Below are positions 43,462-50,491 of a stretch of 64,000 nt of DNA, piece by piece. How positions within the stretch are numbered: the first letter of the stretch is position 1; every line of letters starts with the position of its first letter. The notes below the pieces were generated by a model. The model worked only from the letters and a program-made list of their open reading frames with translations. It ran no database searches and had not been told where the DNA came from. A program made the translations under genes and the position numbers. The stretch covers positions 20,572 to 84,571 of the forward strand of contig DIWM01000017.1 of NCBI GenBank assembly GCA_002428485.1, in the 5' to 3' direction. The stretch is from Deltaproteobacteria bacterium UBA6106 (GTDB lineage: Bacteria; Desulfobacterota; Syntrophorhabdia; Syntrophorhabdales; Syntrophorhabdaceae).

Positions 43462-44534
43462 GTCTTTGTTGTACGCTCCTTCTCTGCATAGGAAAAAGTG
43501 TACCGACCAATCTGCAGTATATCACCATTACGTAGCGTATGCCGCATTCCGGCCTGCAATACTTGCCCAGCAACTACCACGGGACCAGATGCAGTCAGCA
43601 GAGATTTGCCTGCCCGGTGTTCGATTGTGGCGTGCTGCTCAAATATCGTCGGATCCTTGAACAGATAGATGGTGTTTGCTTGTCTTTTGCCGATGGTAAC
43701 AATATCTTGATAGAGTACGAACTGTTTGCCAGCAAGTGGCCCACCCGAGACATAGAGCCAGCGTTCCTTAAGGGCACTTTCTACTAACCCGATGGCGATA
43801 CCGGTGCCTGCACCAAGAATACTCATACCAATCGCACGGCTTGCCTCGCCGCCGTTTGTCAATAAACAGATCGGATCAAAGAGCAATCCCCCAAGCGCAG
43901 CACCGAGAGCCCCGCCGAGCATGCCATAGGTAGTCTTCTTGCTGGACTTTTCCACTATGCCGAAGATGAGTCCACCTGCTACTCCAAAGGATGCCCAAGC
44001 AAATGCACGACAAATCCATAACAGCGGATTGGTCATGGGTATGGATGTGATGCGTGGGTTTCCAATCATTGTGCGGAGGAGCAAATTGAAAATAATACTC
44101 GCAATGAACCACAGGATGAACCCAAGCACAAGACCAAGACCAGCAGCGGCGAGGCCGCGCAAGAATGCTCGGTGCCATGACCGCTCAACGAGACTCTCCA
44201 CGATCCCGAGACTGACGCACATTAAGATTGCCATCAAAGGAAACATCATCGTATTCCCCCACCCTTTGTATGGCCCATCTTCAAATGACGGCTCGCAGAA
44301 GGCCCATGCAAGAAACGCACCCAAGAACCCAGCGACTCCAAGGTAGAACCACCCTTTTAGCCAGAGGCTCTCAGATGTCGCCACCGCGGTAAAGGCGTTT
44401 GGTTGCGGCGAAATGCTGCCCCAAGACCCGTCACCACCTGTTTGGTCAGGTCTGGAGACAGGGATTGGCGTTATGACCTCAGCTTTTTCAACGTCATCCC
44501 ATGTAATCCGGATTTTCTCGTAGTCATTACTCAT
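43458..44534 (-). CDS. Membrane protein with C-terminal FHA domain
   Basis: A 358-residue protein. A short cytoplasmic N-terminus contains EKIRITWDDVEKAE. Six or so membrane segments follow (LKGWFYLGVAGFLGAFLAWAF, GLGLVLGFILWFIASIIFNL and others). The C-terminal 85 residues are an FHA-like domain: VTIGKRQANTIYLFKDPTIF, EQHATIEHR and LRNGDILQIGRYTFSY. FHA domains bind phosphothreonine, but the usual S-R-x-H phosphate contact reads F-E-Q-H here, so binding may be altered. A Ser/Thr kinase gene lies upstream in the island. It would place the ubiquitin-like machinery at the membrane. Confidence 0.78.
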   Translation of the reverse strand: MSNDYEKIRITWDDVEKAEVITPIPVSRPDQTGGDGSWGSISPQPNAFTAVATSESLWLKGWFYLGVAGFLGAFLAWAFCEPSFEDGPYKGWGNTMMFPLMAILMCVSLGIVESLVERSWHRAFLRGLAAAGLGLVLGFILWFIASIIFNLLLRTMIGNPRITSIPMTNPLLWICRAFAWASFGVAGGLIFGIVEKSSKKTTYGMLGGALGAALGGLLFDPICLLTNGGEASRAIGMSILGAGTGIAIGLVESALKERWLYVSGGPLAGKQFVLYQDIVTIGKRQANTIYLFKDPTIFEQHATIEHRAGKSLLTASGPVVVAGQVLQAGMRHTLRNGDILQIGRYTFSYAEKERTTKT

Positions 44535-44552
44535 CTTGCCCCCAGCTTGTTC

Positions 44553-45386
44553 TCATACATTCCTACCGTTGTGTGTTGAAGAATCTTTAGACACCATGCC
44601 ATCCTCGCGACCACACCCCACGCTTACCTGTCCCTTGGTGTTCGCGACTACCTCTCCTGTGTCTTGCTCAGCTGAGACTAATTTCTTCTGCTTGAACCAC
44701 TTACCGATTCTATGGAGCAGCGGAGAATCCCTGAGGACGTGCCACCCACTAACGACAATTGGTCTCAAGAGAGCAGCAATCTTCAGCAAGAGGAACATGC
44801 AAAAGTTTCTTAGAGAACGCCAAAATGTATAACGTGGAGCAGGTACTAGTTCCTTGGAGTCCACGAGACATGAAGGTTCACTCCGTGAACCTATCTGTTT
44901 CTCGGTGTCTGTGACTATTTCAAACCGGACCAAGCGCCGGACATCTCCACCACTCCATCCAAAACACCCTTCTTCATCAGAGTGCGGGTCATAAACCCAC
45001 GCAAGACTGCGAGGTTGTGTAAAAAAATGCTTGTGGATAAAAATATCATGATCAGACAGGAAAACCCCAAATCCTGGGTGTGAGTGATACCAGCCGACGA
45101 TGACTTGGCCGGGATACCGTTTGTTCTTCTCTTCATGGATGCGAACCCATGCTTCTTGGGTGAAAGTAACATGTGCACCGCCCTGCTTAGCTCCTTCTCC
45201 GGCAACGGCTCCCGTGACTAGTGTGCCCTCATCCGATTGCCGTCCGATAAGTACCCCACAGATTTCTATATGTGGTGTTCCTCGTGCATGCTGACGAATA
45301 CTTTGAAGAACTGAGCTATAAAAGGTAGCTGGGATTGGCTTTTTGCTGTGGTGTTTGTTCCTATGTTTCTCTTTTTTTAAGGACAT
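44553..45386 (-). CDS. JAMM/JAB-family metallopeptidase (deconjugase)
   Basis: A 277-residue protein with an intact JAMM site: E41 in HIEICGVLIG, then H101 and H103 in VGWYHSHPGFG, S111 and D114 in FLSDHD. This zinc peptidase family removes ubiquitin-like proteins from targets or trims their ends. The N-terminus is strongly basic (KKEKHRNKHHSKK). The C-terminal third has a hydrophobic stretch (SLRNFCMFLLLKIAALLRPIVVSG) that probably associates with the membrane. It lies 11 bases after the E1 gene. The presence of E1, E2 and JAMM together indicates reversible conjugation. Confidence 0.87.
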   Translation of the reverse strand: MSLKKEKHRNKHHSKKPIPATFYSSVLQSIRQHARGTPHIEICGVLIGRQSDEGTLVTGAVAGEGAKQGGAHVTFTQEAWVRIHEEKNKRYPGQVIVGWYHSHPGFGVFLSDHDIFIHKHFFTQPRSLAWVYDPHSDEEGCFGWSGGDVRRLVRFEIVTDTEKQIGSRSEPSCLVDSKELVPAPRYTFWRSLRNFCMFLLLKIAALLRPIVVSGWHVLRDSPLLHRIGKWFKQKKLVSAEQDTGEVVANTKGQVSVGCGREDGMVSKDSSTHNGRNV

Positions 45387-45397
45387 ACTTCACTCCT

Positions 45398-46597
45398 TCA
45401 CTCACAAGAGAGATCACCCAGCACACTCGCGCGGTCGGCGTTCATAATAATCTGTATCTCATGTTCCTTTGATCGAGCAACGAAGACATCAAATGCTGGC
45501 AGACCAAGGGAGCTAACGGTCTTTTGACTATACGGCTCTTTGCCCGTAAAACCATGTATCGTAACTGCCACACGCATTGCCTCATCGACAGGGCATTTCC
45601 CCTGGTCCACAGAGAGGGTGCCTACGCATCCATAAACATCCGTCACGTTCCCACAACGAGGACAGCGAAGAGCTTGGATGATGTCTCGGCTGAAATCCAC
45701 GGTAACTTCAGCGACGCCTAATTCGTTTTGTGCGTAGACATAAAGTTCGGCCACTGTAGTTTCCGCGGACGGTTTCGGCCATGACCGAACGTCGTGGTAG
45801 ACCTCGTGGCTACAACAATCGTTGTTGGGGGTGTACTCCACGACATAGGAAGTGTGATTCATGCCCTCGAAAACAAAGCCCTTCCCGGCAAGAACTGGGA
45901 GACCATGTAGCAGCTTCAGTGCTTCTTGTACTTGAATACCAGCTATTACCGAAGATGTTGTGGGCGTTGTGGGCGTTTTGCCTAGTTCCATGTCCTCACG
46001 GGTCAGTAGATTGCAAGAAATTCGCTTCTCCAGTATTTTCCAGTCCATCTCGCTGAGTGTGCACTCATAGCAAGGAGGTTTCCCTGGAAGGAAGACCCTT
46101 ACGACACCGTTGATGCCCTCAATTGCCCCGTCAATCCAAGGGCGATTCATCTTCCATGCGGCACGATTAATCCAAAGCCTCGCCTCCCTGTTGTCTAATG
46201 CGCCAAGAATCACGTCAGCCCATCCAAAGACTCCCAACCCCACCTCGTGCATTACATTGCCGGAGAAGGCCTGCACCGCACAATCGGTATAGATGTCCCG
46301 TGTGCGTTCGGCGGCAACAGTCGCTTTCCGGCGGCCCACATCGCCGGGTCGAAAGAGCACGCTTCTCGACAAGTTGGAGTAATCAATCGAGTCAAGGTCA
46401 ACTACAAAAATATGCCCAACGCCCAGCAGGGAAAGATTCTTGAGGACTTCGTTGCCGATAGCGCCGGCACCGACAACGAGAAACTTCGCGTCACGAAGCT
46501 TCTGTTGGTCCCACCATTCGATTAGGCCGAAGCGACTAAAACGATCTTCTGCCAAGTCAGCGTTCGTAATAGAAACAAGTTTGTCAGTTTGTTTCAT
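45398..46597 (-). CDS. ThiF/E1-like activating enzyme
   Basis: A 399-residue ThiF-family adenylyltransferase. The ATP loop is FLVVGAGAIGNEVLKNL (41-54). VVDLDSIDYSNLSRSVLFR supplies the conserved acidic residue and arginine, and GALDNREARLWIN the substrate loop. Zinc cysteines are likely C176/C179 (PPCYECTL) with C261/C262. C195 (KRISCNLL) is a candidate thioester cysteine. A C-terminal cysteine-bearing region (RCPRCGNV and later) is extra. The ATG just past the ubiquitin-fold gene's stop is preferred to an upstream in-frame start inside that gene. Expected to adenylate the C-terminal glycine of the neighbouring ubiquitin-like protein and pass it to the E2. Confidence 0.88.
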   Translation of the reverse strand: MKQTDKLVSITNADLAEDRFSRFGLIEWWDQQKLRDAKFLVVGAGAIGNEVLKNLSLLGVGHIFVVDLDSIDYSNLSRSVLFRPGDVGRRKATVAAERTRDIYTDCAVQAFSGNVMHEVGLGVFGWADVILGALDNREARLWINRAAWKMNRPWIDGAIEGINGVVRVFLPGKPPCYECTLSEMDWKILEKRISCNLLTREDMELGKTPTTPTTSSVIAGIQVQEALKLLHGLPVLAGKGFVFEGMNHTSYVVEYTPNNDCCSHEVYHDVRSWPKPSAETTVAELYVYAQNELGVAEVTVDFSRDIIQALRCPRCGNVTDVYGCVGTLSVDQGKCPVDEAMRVAVTIHGFTGKEPYSQKTVSSLGLPAFDVFVARSKEHEIQIIMNADRASVLGDLSCE

Positions 46598-46601
46598 AAC
46601 A

Positions 46602-46871
46602 TCAGCCTGCCGTAATCTCGGGTTGCAGTCGCAGGATGTCCCCATCCTTTACACCAGATGCGGCAAGGGTCTGTTGGTCTTGTAGCTGACGCCCTGAATT
46701 CTTGTGATGGAACTTGTAACTAAGGGGTACCCCATCGGGACCAGCTTTGGGAAGATTCAACCGTGCCACAAGTACACTTATTAGTTTGTTCACGGGGGCA
46801 TCGTCTGGTAATTCCACCGGGACCCTTTTATTTTCCGTCGAGTCAAAGACAGTCACATTGATTATCGCCAT
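46602..46871 (-). CDS. Ubiquitin-like protein (YukD/EsaB-type beta-grasp)
   Basis: An 89-residue beta-grasp protein. The strand-helix-strand order is clear: IINVTVFDSTENKRVPVELP, then PVNKLISVLVARLNLP, then LSYKFHHKNSGRQLQDQQTL and GVKDGDILRLQPEI. It resembles YukD/EsaB. The chain ends EITAG, so a free C-terminal glycine is exposed without processing, as E1-dependent conjugation needs. AAGGAG precedes the ATG. It is four bases from the E1 gene. It is the presumed modifier of the pathway; YukD alone in other bacteria is not conjugated, so conjugation here is inference from the E1-E2-JAMM context. Confidence 0.82.
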   Translation of the reverse strand: MAIINVTVFDSTENKRVPVELPDDAPVNKLISVLVARLNLPKAGPDGVPLSYKFHHKNSGRQLQDQQTLAASGVKDGDILRLQPEITAG

Positions 46872-46907
46872 GTCCGAATCTCCTTTCTCTGTCGCACTGG
46901 TTAATTC

Positions 46908-47993
46908 TCATCTCTTCGTCTCAGGCAGGTATGTGCGATTACTCCCGCTAGGACTCTTTGAAGATAGAGAGGCAATAGCCGTATGTCCCTTTTTCGCAAG
47001 TATCCATACGTCCGAGTTCAGCAAGTCGTCTACTCGAACTGCAAAGTTCAGATTCTCCGCATTGGGGCGCTTCGTTTTATCAAATACACTCTGGACAATG
47101 GCAAGCAATCGTCCGTTGGTATCATATACGGGCCCGCCACTGTTCCCTGGGCTAACCGGTGCCGACATCTGAATCAAGCCAGTACCGCGCTTCTGAGCTA
47201 TCAGGCCGCTGGAGATTGAGAATTCAAGCCCTTCTGGGTGGCCAATGACGAAGACTTGCTCCCCAACCTCGATAGTCTTGAAACTCCGAATCGGCTGAAC
47301 ATACTCGGTGTTTGCTTGCTTCCGGGGCACCCAGAGCAGAGCTAGGTCTAGGGACCGATGAATACCAACTACCGTGGCGTGTGCCTCCTGCCCGTCCTGT
47401 AGAGTCACCCCGACAATCTCGCCGATACCAGATCTCCCGGAAAGTGCATCAACAACATGGCGGCTTGTCACTAAGAGATATCCATCGTGTGTCGCGAGCG
47501 CGAGAGCCCCAGCACCGCAGGCTTGTTTGCCACCTCTGTCTGATGAAAAAAGTGCGTGGTGCCCCGCGTGATGCACGACAACAACAAGGGGCGATAGCTG
47601 TCGGGCTATGTCTTTACCGGAGAGGATATTATCAGAGGGAAGTTGCGGAAATGTGTTGATAGAGAGTGTTGACGTGACCGAAATGCGATCCAGCAAGGTG
47701 CTCGGCATCCAGATAGCCAGCGCAAATGCGACAAGAGTCCAAATGATCCCACTTGCCAATAACAGGCAGCAATAGTGAACGGTGTATGCATGTCGCACGA
47801 GCAAATCCCGGCGGCGTAAAGTCGTCAGTCCGACGATTGTGACAATAAACAACACCGGGGGGCAGAGAATCAGCAACGCAGAGAGCAGTCGCCACCATAA
47901 GGGTATCGGAGGTACACATGCGACCGGGGTTCTTGGTGACGAGTCCATGTCTTCAAAGTCCGCAGTTGTTATGGTAATCTTGTCCGATTCCAT
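46908..47993 (-). CDS. Membrane-anchored trypsin-like serine protease
   Basis: A 361-residue protein. The short N-terminus contains MESDKITITTADFEDMD. Two membrane helices follow (LLSALLILCPPVLFIVTIVGL and YCCLLLASGIIWTLVAFALAI), so the protease domain should face the cytoplasm. The HtrA-like catalytic triad is present: H in LLVTSRHVVDA, D in HRSLDLALLWV and S in SPGNSGGPVYD. No PDZ domain is seen. The ATG is chosen over an upstream TTG because GGAAACGAA precedes it. Lying at the head of the ubiquitin-like operon, it may be the effector triggered by conjugation; that is inference. Confidence 0.82.
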   Translation of the reverse strand: MESDKITITTADFEDMDSSPRTPVACVPPIPLWWRLLSALLILCPPVLFIVTIVGLTTLRRRDLLVRHAYTVHYCCLLLASGIIWTLVAFALAIWMPSTLLDRISVTSTLSINTFPQLPSDNILSGKDIARQLSPLVVVVHHAGHHALFSSDRGGKQACGAGALALATHDGYLLVTSRHVVDALSGRSGIGEIVGVTLQDGQEAHATVVGIHRSLDLALLWVPRKQANTEYVQPIRSFKTIEVGEQVFVIGHPEGLEFSISSGLIAQKRGTGLIQMSAPVSPGNSGGPVYDTNGRLLAIVQSVFDKTKRPNAENLNFAVRVDDLLNSDVWILAKKGHTAIASLSSKSPSGSNRTYLPETKR

Positions 47994-48034
47994 TTCGTTT
48001 CCGTTGTTTCTTTCACCGAACAATTAATATGCTT

Positions 48035-48199
48035 TTATCTATAATTTAAATATCTATTGTCAACGATTTGTCCTTTTAGAAGAAAGGTTGCCTGTTCGGA
48101 GGGGATTGGTGTTGCTGCACAACCGGACAATATTAACACAGGCAATAATGTGGTATAAGAAGTAATAAGCTTACTAATTCGATTGCTTTTCCCTCCCAT
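48035..48199 (-). CDS. Small lipoprotein, 54 residues
   Basis: A short gene with a lipoprotein signal. A basic start (MGGKSNRISK), a hydrophobic stretch (LITSYTTLLPVLI) and the lipobox LSGC at 24-27 are followed by AATPIPSEQATFLLKGQIVD. The mature part is only about 28 residues. It ends 41 bases before the protease gene in the same direction, so it is probably the first gene of the ubiquitin-like operon. The ribosome site is weak (AGGA at long distance). Function unknown; an entry-exclusion- or lysis-like role is conceivable but unsupported. Confidence 0.5.
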   Translation of the reverse strand: MGGKSNRISKLITSYTTLLPVLILSGCAATPIPSEQATFLLKGQIVDNRYLNYR

Positions 48200-48650
48200 G
48201 GTGCCATTGTCCTACAACGGTTATAAAATATCAAGCGAAAATTTTGAAAGATTACTGAATAGAGGTTGAAATCATGTATTTCTGAAAGTGCTCCGAGTCA
48301 CGTATTGTAGGGAGTTAATCATTCACATCAAAGAAGGGGATAAGGTTGTTATCCCTACCCCCATAACTTGAGTTTTCCTCAGATAGTCTTTATAGTATCC
48401 GTTAAGGGATGCTCTTAAGTGTTTTTTTTAACAGTAAATAACAAGCGGGTTTGATATGGCTACTCAATAGCATTCCCCTATGTAGTCCTGTCAGCCCGCT
48501 CTTTGTGTATAGTTTTTGTATAGTTCTTGTGTAGAAACAGATAACAAAACAGAGAAACCTTACCCTTCCTATAATGCTCAAAAGGATAATAAGGAGCAAG
48601 ATATAGCAAAAGATAGAAAAGGTAAGGTCTCACTGAAGCGTATCTCTTAA
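48200..48650. other. AT-rich gap at the head of the ubiquitin-like operon
   Basis: No supported gene. Two short leftward frames exist but lack family features. The region probably carries the promoter of the lipoprotein-protease-ubiquitin-like operon; I see no perfect promoter pair. Confidence 0.45.
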
Positions 48651-48968
48651 TTAACTGACCCATAACGCCTTCTCAACATGCTTCGCCGTTACCTTCCCTC
48701 CCGGTGCCGTCTTTACTGCTTCTTGATAGACTTCGCGCTGTTGTTCGGGAGGGAGTTTGATAAGCGGACGAATTTGGAATTCTTTTAAAAGTGTTACTTC
48801 CGTAACACTTTTGAGATTATCGGCAACCTCGATACCAGAGATTAATTGCCTTGCCCTGCTTGAATTAAATCCCCACTTCTCTCTGCAGTATTCCTCAAAT
48901 GTGTCGTAGTCCTCCTTGTAGAGTCTGTTATCCCTTTCCCGGTGTCGTATTAGAGTGATGGTTACCAC
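48651..48968 (-). CDS. Plasmid/ICE-type accessory protein, possibly N-terminally shortened
   Basis: A 105-residue protein. It contains NRLYKEDYDTFEEYCREKWGFNSSRARQLISGIEVADNL and IRPLIKLPPEQQREVYQEAV, followed by GGKVTAKHVEKALW. This pattern is common in helical proteins of plasmids and integrative elements that sit beside ParB-like or replication genes. Homologues usually have more N-terminal sequence, so this copy may be a shortened relic, although an ATG opens it. It lies between the kinase and the lipoprotein gene in the same direction. Function unknown; a DNA-binding helix-turn-helix is plausible. Confidence 0.6.
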   Translation of the reverse strand: MVTITLIRHRERDNRLYKEDYDTFEEYCREKWGFNSSRARQLISGIEVADNLKSVTEVTLLKEFQIRPLIKLPPEQQREVYQEAVKTAPGGKVTAKHVEKALWVS

Positions 48969-49031
48969 TTGAAAAGTATAGAAGATTTTCTGAGTAATGT
49001 TTTCCTGTCTGCTGTTTGGACGGATATGATT

Positions 49032-50270
49032 TTAAACCTTAAGGTTCTCAAGAATCCGTTTCCTCTTCTCAACCTCGGCAACTTCCTGCTTAAGTTTCTG
49101 GCGGCGTTTCAGCTCTTGTTCCGCCGCCTGGACATCAAGGTCTTCCTGATAGCCACGTGTAGCCATATCTAAATATATTTTGAAGTTGTTGACGATCTGT
49201 TGGACCACACGTTCGTCAGCACGTACAATGGCTTGATTGCCGTTAAACTGGAATGTATGAGGCTCTGCCCCTCTGATAGAACTATATCCTCCTCGGGGAT
49301 CTCGAAATCGTTGTACCCATCCTGCTTCTGGCACTCGATCTAACTTGAAAATCAGGGTATCTTGGTTCCAATCAGCTCCCATTAGCTTAACGGGAACCAC
49401 TTGTTGCGGGATGCTGGTCGGAACAACCTCACGCTTCTTTAAATCGAGTTGCTGCTGCACCACAAAAGCATTTTGTCGCCCAATCAAATCTTTCTTAACC
49501 TCTTCGAGTTTTAGAGGTCGTGCCTCGGATGATTGTTGGATCATTCGTTCTACCAGCGGATCCAGATATGCATAATCTGGAGCGACTGATGCGATAGTCT
49601 TGTATCCAGCCCCGTGAGGTACCAAACCAGTAAACATTTCGTTTAGTATCAACCCCAGCGCATAGATATCAGAACGATGGTCTACGGGTGCCCCTTTGGT
49701 ACGTTGCTCGGGTGCCGAGTACCCTAGGTTTGCCATTTTTGCGGTTGCCTTTGTTGCAACAGCTGTGGCAAGCATATCCTCTCTAAAATGAGCAATCCCA
49801 AAATCAGCCACCAGCAGCAGCTCACGATCAGGTTCATAGAGAAAATTCTCTGGCTTCACGTCTCGGTGGATTATTTCAAGTAGATGCGCAGCTTCTATCC
49901 CGTCCAACATTTGACTGAACAAAAGTAAAACTCTACTATGGGGAATACCCTTGTTCATTAGGCCCCGAAGAGTCATGGGGAAAAACGGCATTACATAAAA
50001 AGGGGTCTTCTTCCCGCCCCAGGTCACTAACCCGCAATCAACTATTTGAATAATATTTCGGTGGGACTGCCTGCTACAGAAGCCAACCTCGTTCTTGAAC
50101 CTTTTTCTTCTTTCGGTAGTTATCAGATCAGGAAACAGACACTTCAGGGCAAGATTTTTGCCGGTAGAATTGGTGACAGAAAACACACGTCCCGATCCTC
50201 CTTCACCGAGTATTTTCGTGACTGAATATACTTCAAAGGCACTTTCAAAAATTTGAGGATTTTTTGTCAT
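49032..50270 (-). CDS. Ser/Thr protein kinase (Hanks type), soluble
   Basis: A 412-residue kinase. The glycine loop is ILGEGGSGRVFSV (20-32), the catalytic lysine is K43 in ALKCLFP, the catalytic loop IHRDVKPENFLY has D137, and DFG begins at D156 (VADFGIAHF). NLGYSAPEQ and DIYALGLILNEMFTG complete the C-lobe. After the kinase domain a beta-rich segment and a charged coiled coil (DLDVQAAEQELKRRQKLKQE) replace the transmembrane and PASTA parts of PknB. It is transcribed toward the ubiquitin-like operon. A good promoter lies upstream. It could phosphorylate partners of the FHA protein encoded nearby. Confidence 0.88.
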   Translation of the reverse strand: MTKNPQIFESAFEVYSVTKILGEGGSGRVFSVTNSTGKNLALKCLFPDLITTERRKRFKNEVGFCSRQSHRNIIQIVDCGLVTWGGKKTPFYVMPFFPMTLRGLMNKGIPHSRVLLLFSQMLDGIEAAHLLEIIHRDVKPENFLYEPDRELLLVADFGIAHFREDMLATAVATKATAKMANLGYSAPEQRTKGAPVDHRSDIYALGLILNEMFTGLVPHGAGYKTIASVAPDYAYLDPLVERMIQQSSEARPLKLEEVKKDLIGRQNAFVVQQQLDLKKREVVPTSIPQQVVPVKLMGADWNQDTLIFKLDRVPEAGWVQRFRDPRGGYSSIRGAEPHTFQFNGNQAIVRADERVVQQIVNNFKIYLDMATRGYQEDLDVQAAEQELKRRQKLKQEVAEVEKRKRILENLKV

Positions 50271-50306
50271 AGGTGATAACCGCTTAATTGCATGCTTCTC
50301 AATCTC

Positions 50307-50335
50307 ATTCTATAGGCTTCAGGTAACCACGTCAA
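50307..50335 (-). promoter_or_regulatory. Sigma70-type promoter upstream of the kinase
   Basis: On the minus strand TTGACG, a 17-base spacer and TAGAAT (each box five of six matches) stand about 37 bases before the kinase start codon. Upstream, GTTAC-N8-GTAAC forms an inverted repeat at 50409-50426, a possible operator. Confidence 0.6.
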
Positions 50336-50491
50336 ATATTTCTTTCCGAGAAATATGTGTATCAGTTACACGCAAACGTGGATAAGGTATGGAGTTGATG
50401 GTTAACAGGTTACAATTGAGTGTAACGACCAAAATCAAGCGGAATATGCAATGTGTCTATTTGATATTGTGTTTAATAAATGTAAATAGTG

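Noticed and set aside
48402..48663. Two short leftward frames upstream of the lipoprotein gene
   Set aside because: They overlap each other in different frames, are rich in hydrophobic and aromatic low-complexity sequence, and have no ribosome sites.
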